This document shows, piece by piece, positions 11,660-21,108 of a stretch of 64,000 bases of DNA. Position 1 is the stretch's first letter, and the number at the start of each line of letters is the position of its first letter. Origin of the DNA: Raphanus sativus. Taxonomy: Eukaryota > Streptophyta > Magnoliopsida > Brassicales > Brassicaceae. The notes under the pieces are model-generated. The model ran no database searches. It saw nothing but the letters and a program-made list of their open reading frames with translations, and was not told the DNA's origin. Position numbers and translations under genes: made by a program. The stretch lies in the NCBI RefSeq assembly GCF_000801105.2, contig NC_079517.1, forward strand, positions 20,097,579 to 20,161,578. Reading direction: 5' to 3'.

Positions 11660-13600
11660 TACCAGCAACAACACCAAAATATGATATGTTCATATGTAGT
11701 ATCTAGTAAGCTTCTCTGCCAATTCAAAGATGTAGTTGTAACACTTATGGTTTGAATCCACAAAGATTAAAAATCCTTAAATAGATATTAGTTTTGAATT
11801 AATCTAAAAAGGAAGAATGTAATGCAAATAAAAGAGAATTAAAACAATTGTAAGTTTGATAAGGAAAAGCACTAGACTCAAGAATATTTGCAGGGAAATC
11901 GGAATTACAGATATTTGTAGATAAATCAGAATTACAGATTAAGTGTTTAACAAAGAACTGTTCTTGAACTCAAATCATAGTATTCAAACCAATTTAGTTT
12001 CGTTGCAGAGATTATATATGTCTAGATCTTAGAATCCCAAATTTCTTTGAAAATTCAATAGTTCCAACAAGCATTAAGGATAGGTTTGATAAGTTCACAA
12101 AATCCATAAACCAAATTTCTTTGCAGATAGGTATTTTGCTCATTTAGGATTTAATTAATTCAGGAAACGAATAACATCTTAATGTCTACCAATGATCCTA
12201 AGATTTAAATCCCAGGTTGTCAATCTGGAACTAGCATTAAGTTCAAACCATATGAAGAAATATAAGATTACCATAACAATCTGTCTAACTAACAATTCAT
12301 CATTAACCTTTGAAAATCCCAAAATCTAATAGTTCATCATTAACCTTTGAAAAACCCCTAAATCTAACGAGTAGATTACTCAGACATGATTAATGAAACA
12401 TAAATAATTGAATGAATAAATTGCATTAAGAAATAAAAGACTAAATAAGAAAGTCATAAATCTTCTCTCTAACAAAGCGAGTTTTCTTTTGTCTTTCCAA
12501 AAGCCTAAGACAATCTCTCTTAAAGTCTGAATAATGTTTACAAAAACTCTTAAAACTTAAAAATAATCTAAAACACTAAAATGACTTGATTGTGAATAAG
12601 TAGAGACTTTGAGCCAATCTTAAATTTCTTGAAACTTATTAAAAGCTCGTCGAGTTTCTCTGTTCACAAATATGGATTACCTATTCTGGCGAGTTTGACC
12701 GGAATTGAAAGATCATCAGTTTGCTTGGATCTTATGGTATATTTGGAAAGGAAGAAATAACAAGGTTTTCAGCAATTTGGATATAGAACCTAGGGATACT
12801 CTTCAACTTGCGAAAACAGAATCAAGGCTGTGGGCGGATGCACAAATAGTACACACACAGACACCAAATCCACAACAAGGAATGTAAGGGCTAATGAGGT
12901 CTTTTCAGGCCAGAGATGGTATAACACCCTTGAAGGTTTTACGGGTCTAATGGGAGCAAGGAATGTAAAGACTTCACTCTCTCCTCTTCACTCTGAGATA
13001 GAAGCCTTACATTGGGCGATGGAATGTATGCGAAATTTGCGTCAGTTTCGGGTCACGTTTGCAACAGATTGTTCTCAACTGGTAAGATGGTGTCAGATGC
13101 AGATGAATGGTCTGCGTTTGCTATTTATTTGGCAGATATAAAGACCTTGAAAAAATCCTTTCACAGCTTGGAGATCATTCATGTACCTCGCACACAGAAT
13201 TTGAAGACCGATAGCTTAGCATGCAGTGCTAGGAATCATACGTCTTTTGTTGTGCACATGGATGCAGAGCTACCAGTTTGGTTTACATAGTCCGTTTGAG
13301 TCTGTAAAAGTCGATGACAAAAAAATATATTAAAAGCTCGTCGAGAAGTGTTGTCTGCGATGGGTGTCGGCCAAAGAAAATGGGTGGCGTCGACCGACAC
13401 CATGTCCATAGGTGTAATCCGACTTGGAATTTTCAGCACAAAACTCATCATGCTCTAAAATGCTCCAATCTCATCCAAAGATTACCTGAACATATATTGA
13501 CTCAAAAAAGACTCGAAAATATTTTTTAAAAACCTCTAAAACCGGACTCATGTCATGGTCAAAAGTCATTAAAACCATGATATATATCATTGAGAACCCT
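11660..13600 (-). mobile_element. Old Athila-like LTR, split by a LINE
   Basis: At 11661-11676 the sequence CAGCAACAACACCAAA aligns to the tRNA-Asp-type primer site seen twice elsewhere in this window; every difference is G-to-A on this strand, as expected from decay of methylated CpG/CpNpG sites. An LTR-like body follows with the same architecture as the two better-preserved LTRs: an AT-rich U5/R side, a GC-rich cassette (13350-13420, tgtcggcc..gtcgaccgacacc), then 'catgctctaaaatgctccaatctcatccaa'. A candidate end is ATATATCA at 13588; the right border is uncertain. The LINE at 12655-13327 interrupts it. Confidence 0.45.
12655..13327 (+). mobile_element. 5'-truncated L1-type LINE with 18-bp target duplication
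   Basis: TATTAAAAGCTCGTCGAG flanks the insert at 12637-12654 and 13328-13345 with no mismatch. The insert encodes, in three broken frames, the C-terminal end of a plant LINE ORF2: FAWILWYIWKGRNNKVFSN, an RNase H-type region with LHSEIEALHWAMECM and FATDCSQLVRW, then LEIIHVPRTQNLKTDSLACSA and VVHMDAELPVW. It ends in an A-rich tail (acaaaaaaata). It lacks endonuclease and reverse transcriptase, so it was truncated on arrival; the same family is represented at 57470-62890. Confidence 0.9.
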
Positions 13601-13973
13601 GATATCTTGATTGGAAAAGCAAGGTCATTCTCTCTTCAGATTAAAGAAGGTCAGATTAAGCAAACTCATATTAATACTATCTTAATAGCATCAATTTTTG
13701 AGTCTCAAAGAAATACGTCCATCTCATACTAAATTCCCCCAAAATTATGTTTGTACAAACTGTATGTGTTACAAGCACTGAAAATAATTCATCATGTTAC
13801 AAACGTCTTGATATGTACCGATTTATCTTGGTTTTGTTGGCGTGGTTTAATTGTTTGGTTTAAGTGTGAGATTTAAGAAGAAGATGTGTGTATAGAACAA
13901 GTCAAACGATTATTGATTCCATCATGGGGGAGTTTTGTCTTGCCAATAAGTGTTTATGAATAGTTTTTATAAA

Positions 13974-14248
13974 CCTGCGACCTACGACTAAAATTATGTT
14001 TATTCACGTGTCGTGCGACCTGCAATCTGCGACCAGTCGCGCGATCAAAATTTTCTTAATTTTTAGTGTTGTTTTCTCAGACGACTTGGATTAGAACATG
14101 TGACTAGTCGCGCTACATCAAAACGAATAACAACCTGCGACTTACGACCAATCACAGGTCGCATGTTACGCAACAACAAAACAAACAACAGCATGCGACT
14201 TGTGACTCGTTGCATGTCGCAAGTCGCAGATCGCAGATCGCGCGATAG
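13974..14248. repeat. GCGAC/GTCGC-rich cluster
   Basis: About 275 bp in which CTGCGAC, TACGACC, AGTCGCGCGAT, GGTCGCA and similar words recur on both strands, with short AT-rich spacers. The right end (aagtcgcagatcgcagatcgcgcgat) and left end (cctgcgacctacgac) are partly inverted with respect to each other, so the segment could fold into several hairpins. Surrounding DNA is AT-rich, which makes the cluster stand out. I do not know its origin; a terminal part of a transposon is the simplest guess. The flanking 13601-13973 holds nothing recognisable. Confidence 0.5.
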
Positions 14249-14680
14249 TTAAATAAAAAGGCATACGTATTTATTAGTGTCGATTCACAAGTGTGAACTT
14301 GATTTGATCTAATTAAAAATAAGTATAATTTATTTAAGAAAATTATAATAAAAGACGACCATTTGATAAAATCATCTTCTTTTTTGATATACTTATGGAT
14401 TTTAGGTTTAAAAAATAAATGTCTCTACGGTATCAGTTCGGCTGGACAAACCATCTTCCTTAGTTTATTTGTTAAAGGAAAGTAAAATTACAAGTAATAT
14501 AAATAATTCTCGTGTGTTGTGAAAACAAAAACACAGTATATATAATTATCGTGTCATTACTTTTACTAAAATCATTGCTGGCTACTGACCAAACAAACAC
14601 AAAATGACAAAAATAAACAGAACATTGCTTTAAATCAAACATTCTTAACACTTAGCCGAATTGTCTGATTGCACCAATCC

Positions 14681-14726
14681 AACAATAATCCAGATTCGCA
14701 CCCAAAAAAAAAACAATAATCCAGAT
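14681..14726 (+). mobile_element. Micro-retroposon footprint: 8 nt plus poly(A) between 15-bp repeats
   Basis: AACAATAATCCAGAT stands at 14681-14695 and again at 14712-14726. The 16 bases between are TCGCACCC plus eight A, the same geometry as at 7658-7710. Confidence 0.6.
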
Positions 14727-14918
14727 ATTAATTTTTTTTATCAAAAATGTAATTATACCCATTATATAATCCAACTAATCGATCTGATTACAATTTTTTT
14801 TAGACCATATCTTCCTAAAAACCTAAAAAGTGTTTTTATGACAAAAAAACACATAGAAGAAAAATGATCACAATAAGTTTCACAAATACAAAAAATATTG
14901 GTACAGTTACTTAATATA

Positions 14919-14941
14919 ATATATATATATATATATATATA
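14919..14941. repeat. (AT)n microsatellite
   Basis: An uninterrupted AT dinucleotide run of 23 bases preceded by the related 'ttaatata'. Likely length-polymorphic. Confidence 0.9.
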
Positions 14942-15744
14942 AGCAAACAAATACTTAAAGATTTTTCATTTTCAAAGAAAAATATTCAAAATTTCTTTCT
15001 TGAATTTTTGTTTTCGTTTTTCTTATAAAATTTGAAATTATTTTTTCAACTTTTAATAAAATATTTTAAAAATGTTTACTCTAAATCTTAAATTATAAAC
15101 CCTAAAAATAAATTAATAGTCTAAATTAATTAAATACAAATATCTTTTACCTCTTTATTAAAACTTTTTGGTCATTTTAACCCTTAAAAACTATTTTTAT
15201 AATAAAAAAAAAATGTTGCTATCCTAAAATATTTTCCTATTTATAATTCAAAAAACGAGAGGGCAACCATATGAAGCATATCTCACTCCACCTGTTGTTA
15301 TGTAAGAGTTGATAACCTAAAAGCTTCTGTTTTTGTATAACATAATTTTTACTTCATTTATGGGAAAATTATAATTTTTAGTATTTGCCACATCATATTT
15401 GTTACCATTTTTTAGGGTTGACATCAATTTTCCTCCAACACTCAAATTCTTCAAATGTCTCCCGAACCTAATTTTCCACAACTTTTATAGAATTAACCAA
15501 ATTATGTTTAATTAACATAATCACGTTGAGCAAATCAGATTACCCATCCAAGTATATATATAAAACTTGACTTTCATTCCTTAGCCGCGTTAAGCATAAA
15601 AAAACAATTTCCTCATCCCACATTAATGCATCGACCTCTCCCTTTTTATCAAATGAGACGTAGTTTCTCTTAAAGATAACAAATTGATCTAGAGAAGTCT
15701 TTTGAGAAGAAAGTCTGCGATTCCTTTTTAAAACGACAAATTAA

Positions 15745-15764
15745 GTTTAGAAAATCAATTTGAC

Positions 15765-15807
<43 letters not shown>

Positions 15808-15818
15808 AGAAAATCAAT
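15745..15818 (+). mobile_element. Micro-retroposon footprint: 6 nt plus 38 A between 15-bp repeats
   Basis: GTTTAGAAAATCAAT occurs at 15745-15759 and 15804-15818, or 17 bp if the two preceding A are counted. Between them are TTGACC and 38 consecutive A. The long pure tail suggests a recent event; nearly the whole insert is tail. Confidence 0.7.
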
Positions 15819-16362
15819 CAATGGGTTCTGACGAGATGCTGGCGTGGGATTTATATGGTCGCGGGTAATGAATAAGGATAAAATTTAGATTTTAAACAGA
15901 TTGACAATTATTTTACTAAACGCAATTATTAATAAAGTATAATTTGGTTAATTTGATAAAAGTTAGGGAAAACTGATCAAATTATTTGTTTAGGGAAACA
16001 ATGAAAGAACAAATAAAATTTGCATGTCATGCGCGTTGGCGCAAGTAGTACCAAGAAAATTGATGTCTAGCCCTTTTTTGGAGCCTGGTAGAAGTGATTG
16101 ATAATATATAGTAGTGAACATATATTTAAACATAGAAAGCATCTATTATATACAAGTTGAGTATAATTGGGTCGGTCCTCCTAATGGCGGCCAGCTTTTT
16201 TTGAAATTGAAATGGACGATCTCTTATTAACATAGGCAGAAGAATCCACTAACGTTATGATCAATGATGATGTGATTTAATTTATAAATATTGCTACCTT
16301 ACAGTTTCTTTTAAAAAAAAATAATCATAGCGATCTAATTATTATTACCATGAAGAATATAT

Positions 16363-17142
16363 GACTTATTCTTGGGTTCACCCCTAGAGTGAACTTAGAG
16401 GTTCACCCAACCAATAGGAATCACTCATTTCACAATTGATATCTTTTAAAAAAGAAAACAAAATATTATCAAATTATATTATGTTTTTAAAATAACAAAT
16501 GTTTAAAATAAATAAAAATAATAATATATGCAAAAAAAATTAAAAAATATTTTAACTCCGTTGTCAAAATATTAAACCCTAAACTCTAAATTCTAAACTA
16601 AAAACTTTAAACACTAAATCTGAAAATTACCAAATCTTTAATCCTAAAAAGAGTTTAGGGATTAAGATTAAGGGTTTAGTATTTTTAAGATTTATTGTTT
16701 TAGTGTTTAGTGTTTTTGATTTAAAATTTAGGATTATCCAAGTGTTTATAATTTACCCAAGGGTTTAGAGTTTAGAGTTTAGGATTTAGGGTTTAGTATT
16801 TTGATGATGGCGTTAAAATATCTAATTTTTTTTCATATACTAGAGTTTAGGGTTTAGAGTTTAAGATTATCCAAGGGTTTAGCGTATACCCAATGGTTTA
16901 GAATATACTCAAGGGTTTAGGGTTTATGATTTAGGGTTTAGGGTTTATTTTTTTGATGATGTTAAAAATATTTTTTTTGAAATTATTTTTTGTAACTACT
17001 ATTATTTTATTTATTTTAAAAACATAATATAACTTATAATATTTTATTTTCTTTTTTAAAAGATATCAATCGTGAAATGAGTGATTCCTATTGGTTGGGT
17101 GAACCTCTAGGTTCACTCTAGAGGTGAACCCAAGAATAACTC
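16363..17142. mobile_element. MULE-like MITE (780 bp), 9-bp duplication, telomere-like core
   Basis: The 9-bp direct repeat AGAATATAT lies at 16354-16362 and 17143-17151. Terminal inverted repeats begin GACTTATTCTTGGGTTCACC and, on the other end inverted, GAGTTATTCTTGGGTTCACC; the match continues inward for about 130-140 bp with few changes (shared 'cccaaccaataggaatcactcatttca'). The interior is non-coding and rich in GGGTTTAG / AAACCCTAAA words. Long inverted repeats with a 9-bp duplication are the hallmark of Mutator-like elements; with no transposase this copy is non-autonomous. Confidence 0.85.
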
Positions 17143-17454
17143 AGAATATATTTATGCAGAACTTGGTGAAAGGAGAATAAAAGAGCAGACAAGGTTAATC
17201 ACAAAATACTTTATTCAACAAGTTTCTAAACTTGAATTGATTACGTTTAGAATAATTACAAGATAAATAGACCTTTCTAAAACTCCTTTCTCTACTTTGA
17301 AAAACAATAATTATCTAATGTCATAGATTTGCTTAAAGTCAGGGATATGCACGAGGTTATATCAGAAGAAATTATGATATATTTGCATCCGATCCATTAA
17401 CAGATTCAGGTGACAACTAGTCAGGTTTGCCATTCACTTTAAGTTTCTTCTTAT

Positions 17455-18216
17455 TAGGAATGGGCGTTTCTGTGACGACTCAGGTTTAGTTGGAAGTTAA
17501 TTTGGGTTTGGATTTTTGGAAACACAATATTTAGTCTCGTCCAATATTATAAAAGTTCGATTCAATGCCAGTTTGGGTTGATTAGCTTTAGTTTGGATAT
17601 AAAAACACAAGTTAATCTCGTTAAACCTGTCTAAAATCGAGTTTGATTTAAATTTGGGTTTCAATTATAAATAGTTACTTGTGACTTGAAAGCACAGACT
17701 TTAGTTCATATAACTTGAAAATTTTAAACAATTTACACTTACCAAGACTTGGTTGTTGTTAAAAGAAAAAAAAAACAAAAACAAGTTTAAGCTAATAACT
17801 CTATAAATTTAAGAAGGATCAACTAAAAAAGTTAAAGTAAAGTACTACTATAACTCAGAAGAAAAATTTCCATAATCAAACTTCAATTGCAGTTGTCCAA
17901 ACACAAAAAAAAATCCCAATATTTGACTAAATACTAAAAATCCATATTGACTAAGTATTTTAGTTAATTTCACAAGTTATAGATACTTATTAAAGTACTT
18001 TTCAAGATTAGATTTAGATTTAGTATAAATTTTTCTGCTTTTTAATTTTTTCGGATTTCTTCCGATATTCATTTAGGTTCGGGTTTCGGATAGAACCCAA
18101 AATACTAAAAATACCACAGAACAAAACTCATTTTGATATTATATCAGATTTAGTTTAGTTTGAGTTTACCTTTTTGGATCGTTTTGATTTAGATTTGAAT
18201 ATTCTGTCCATCCCTA
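17455..18216. mobile_element. Degenerate hAT-like element
   Basis: The ends read TAGGAATGGGCG at 17455 and, inverted, TAGGGATGGACA at 18216. These resemble the TAGGG.TGGGCA termini of plant hAT elements. The interior is AT-rich with 'ggtttgggtt / ttcgggtttcgga' words and no ORF. A possible 8-bp duplication (cttcttat versus ttacttat) is imperfect, so this is a tentative call. Confidence 0.4.
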
Positions 18217-18740
18217 TTTACTTATGTTGGCAAATTTTCTCATTTCCTTTAGAAGATGTATTGGTATCCATCTTTTTCGTTTCCTTTAATAGAGATAAGT
18301 AAGTAGGATCTATCATTCATTTATCTGTCTTTCTACACAAAAATGTAAGATATAAAACTATAAAAGAGATCTTTGAATAACCATGTATTAAGATGATCAT
18401 GCACTAGATTCCTGAGTGCTACCAGTAAAATTAATTTCTACTATCTTTTGTCTACAAGGTTTGTTATAATGTTTCGTTTAAAATATTAATAACACCAATT
18501 CACGTTTCAAATGGAAGGTTTTCTATAGTATATTACTAAAAATTATATTCTTAACAAACATTAATTTAATCTACGAGAAATTATATTTAAAATTTGATTG
18601 CATAATAAGATGTGTCTTGTTTTTGAATAAATAGAATTATCGTAAATTAGTTTTGTTGGCTTCATCGTAAAAAACAATTTGGTCAACTTTTCCAAAAATC
18701 ATTATTGTAGATAGGATATATAAATATATCATTTTTTAGT

Positions 18741-18782
18741 TAGTAACTGATGTTTTTTTTTCTTGAAACTTTAGTAATGATG
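18741..18782 (-). mobile_element. Micro-retroposon footprint, minus orientation (imperfect repeats)
   Basis: TAGTAACTGATG (18741-18752) and TAGTAATGATG (18772-18782) differ by one base. Between them is a T run followed by CTTGAAACTT; read on the minus strand the insert is AAGTTTCAAG plus poly(A). It is older or less certain than the perfect cases. Confidence 0.4.
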
Positions 18783-18793
18783 TTTTTCACGAA

Positions 18794-18851
18794 AGTCTGA
18801 CTAGATCATTTTTCTTTTCTTTTTGAGAACAGGCTTAAGTGTGACTAGATC
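18794..18851 (-). mobile_element. Micro-retroposon footprint, minus orientation (one mismatch)
   Basis: AGTCTGACTAGATC (18794-18807) and AGTGTGACTAGATC (18838-18851) flank 30 bases. On the minus strand these read TAAGCCTGTTCTC followed by an A-rich tail broken by two G. Only a few bases separate it from the previous footprint. Confidence 0.45.
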
Positions 18852-18878
18852 TTTTGTAGCTGAAATGGGATTATCTTT

Positions 18879-20280
18879 GGGAAATCGGCCGAAAAAACAC
18901 TGATTTTTTCAGGAATTGTCAAAAAAAACATGGACATATGGACTGGTCAAACAAAACACAAATTTTTCATTGACTTTAGAATTAATTAATAATGTTTTCG
19001 TTGACTTGCCAATTTAGCACGCCGTCAGCAAATTTAACAGAAAAAAATGACATCGTTAAATATTGGTGTTAAGTGAAACGACGTCGTTTTGAAATGAGAT
19101 GAAATGATGTTGTTTTACATGATTTGAAAGATAAAATCAAGTCGACCATTGGGCTCAAACCAGATTATTTGGATCAAATGACAAGGTACTTTACCATTAG
19201 GCTAGTGGCTCAATCAATAAAGTACTAACACACTTAATTATATTTGGTATTGATTGAATATAAAAAATTATCTAAATACTTAAAAAGATTTTTAAAATTT
19301 CTAAAAACTGAAAAATTAATTCCAAAAAAAAGAAAATTTTCATTTTTCGGATTATAAAAAAAATTAAAAAAATTGAAAAAAACTGGAAAAAATCGAAAAA
19401 AATCGAAAAAATTCCAAAAAGTTATAAATATTTCGAATCTGAAAACATATAATCAAAAACTATAAAAAATAATTTATTATTATTATAATTATTTATTTAT
19501 TTATAGTTTCTGATTATATGTTTTCAGATTTGAAACTTTTATCACTTTTTTTGAATTTTGTTTTTGAATTATTATTTTTTTCAATTTTTCTTTTAATAAT
19601 TTGAAAAATGAAAATTTACTTTTTGGGCAACTTTTTTTTGAAAAAATAATAAAATAAAAAAATTATTTTTTATAGATTCGGATTATTTTCAGATTCGAAT
19701 TTATTTTTATAACTTTTTTTGCTATTTTTCGATTTTTTTTTTCAAAAATTTTAATCCTAAAATGATTTTTTTTTGAATTTGTTTTTAAAAATGAAAAGTT
19801 TGGAAGATTTTTGATTTTTTAAAGGAAAAATAAAATTTTATTTTTAATTTCAGTTTCAAAATTAATTTTATAAAAAATTTCTTTATTTTTCATATTTTTA
19901 GAATTTTAAAGACCTTTTAAATTTTTAGAGAATTTTTTGTATTCAAAATCAATATCAAATAAAACTAAATGTGTTTGTTCCTACATTGAATGAGCCACTA
20001 GCCTAGTGATAAAATACCTTTCTATTTGATCCAAACAACCTGGGTTCGAACCCCGGTGTCTGCCAATTTTTATTTTCAAATCGTGTAAAATTCACTTAAT
20101 GCCAATAGTTAACGTTGTCTTAACTCTCATTTAACGGTGTGCTAATTTGGTCAGTCAATCGTAAGTTTCTTAATAATCTAAAATAAGTCGATAAAAGTTC
20201 AGGGTTTTATTAGCCAGACAAGTGTACAGGTTTCTTTTGGCAATTCTCGAAAAGTTCAGTGTTTTTTTGGCCGATTTCCC
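18879..20280. mobile_element. Long fold-back element (1402 bp) with 10-bp target duplication
   Basis: The 10-bp repeat GATTATCTTT flanks the element exactly (18869-18878 and 20281-20290). Termini read GGGAAATCGGCCGAAAAAAC and, inverted, GGGAAATCGGCCAAAAAAAC. The inverted match is not confined to the ends: 'tttggatcaaat..aaggta.tttacc..taggctagtggctca' on the left reappears inverted near 19985-20040, and the AT-rich centre also pairs, so the element is an imperfect palindrome with arms near 700 bp. A 10-bp duplication fits the Mutator-like superfamily (9-11 bp). The right arm contains tRNA-like promoter boxes, listed separately. No transposase ORF is present. Confidence 0.85.
19999..20063 (+). 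other. tRNA-like pol III boxes in the fold-back element's right arm
   Basis: TAGCCTAGTGAT (19999-20010) fits an A box and GGTTCGAACCC (20043-20053) is a perfect B-box core, about 33 bases apart, with 'cctgggttcgaaccccgg' forming a T-arm-like hairpin and 'tgcca' near the 3' end. No full cloverleaf with paired acceptor and anticodon stems could be drawn, so this is not called as a tRNA gene. A tRNA-derived SINE captured by the element, or a tRNA pseudogene, are the likeliest sources. Confidence 0.5.
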
Positions 20281-20290
20281 GATTATCTTT

Positions 20291-21108
20291 ATAGTATATT
20301 ATAGTATATCAGGTATTAAACTAGCATATTACAACTTTTTATATAGTATTGCTTAGCAAAGCCACTCTTGTATGTATCAAATTTTATTATTAAAACAGTA
20401 TAATTTAGTTCAAATAACAAAATTTCGTGTAGTATGTTAAACTATTTTTATGATAGTGTAATTATGCTTACAATAAACTTCGTTCAGAATCGGCTCTGAG
20501 CCAAACCTGATGAAACATTCGCTTCAAGTTCCTAAAATTTTTTAAAATATTTATATGGATATAAATCTCCAAATTTGTAAAAAAAAAAAATTTCGACCTC
20601 CAAATTATCGAATTCCCTCTTGACTCGTTTACAGCTCTCAAAATTTTAGGATCCGTCCTATACAAGGAAGATGTTTTTTTCCATTTTTTTTTCTTATTAC
20701 TCGTAGTGCTAAATCTGAAAACTATTTTTACGAAAATACAATTTATGATTTAGTTCTACTTTTGTGACTGCCTTCGAGAGAATAATAAAGCTGTAATTGA
20801 GGATCCTACCAATTGCATGTGGAATAATCAAATCAAAAGGCCCACAAAAGATTAATCTAAAAGCCAACTCAGCCAACCCCATCAAACAAATGTGCTTCCT
20901 TTTGTCACTATTCATTATCTATCTGTCTTCTCACTGACTTCAAATCATTTGTATACATATCAAGTGATCATATCTTATGTATCTAATAACCCTGCGATTC
21001 AGAATCAGTAGTCACAGAAGGTTTCTTGCAGAGAAAACAACTGTTTTGAAACCTTAAACCTCCAAACCTTGCTTCTCCCATATTCAGAGACTCTTTCCTG
21101 CATGAGAG
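20291..21108. promoter_or_regulatory. Intergenic DNA and 5' leader of the RBB1-like gene
   Basis: The first 400 bases are AT-rich; 20466-20660 includes a minus-strand 65-codon frame with no domain and may be an old repeat. The last 200-250 bases upstream of 21109 are pyrimidine-rich (tctatctgtcttctcactgac) and presumably hold the promoter and leader. An ATG at 21102 opens a very short out-of-frame ORF overlapping the main start by one register; the main ATG at 21109 is chosen because its frame joins all later exons. No convincing TATA box was found. Confidence 0.4.

Larger units (their letters stand above)
14249..16353. other. AT-rich intergenic DNA with two micro-insertions
   Basis: No coding region is supported. 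The frames at 14661-14867 and 14762-14950 overlap low-complexity AT sequence and are not credible. Structures inside it are listed separately: the poly(A) insertions at 14681-14726 and 15745-15818 and an AT microsatellite at 14919-14941. Confidence 0.5.

Noticed and set aside
13735..13760. Polypurine tract ('aattccccc') suggesting a second LTR border of the old Athila-like element
   Set aside because: It conflicts with the primer site on the other side of the same LTR, and no flanking LTR sequence could be matched.
16560..16960. Interstitial telomere
   Set aside because: The AAACCCTAAA words are degenerate and sit inside a MITE with its own terminal repeats and 9-bp duplication.
19999..20063. 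Functional tRNA gene
   Set aside because: B-box and A-box words are present, but no acceptor or anticodon stem could be drawn.
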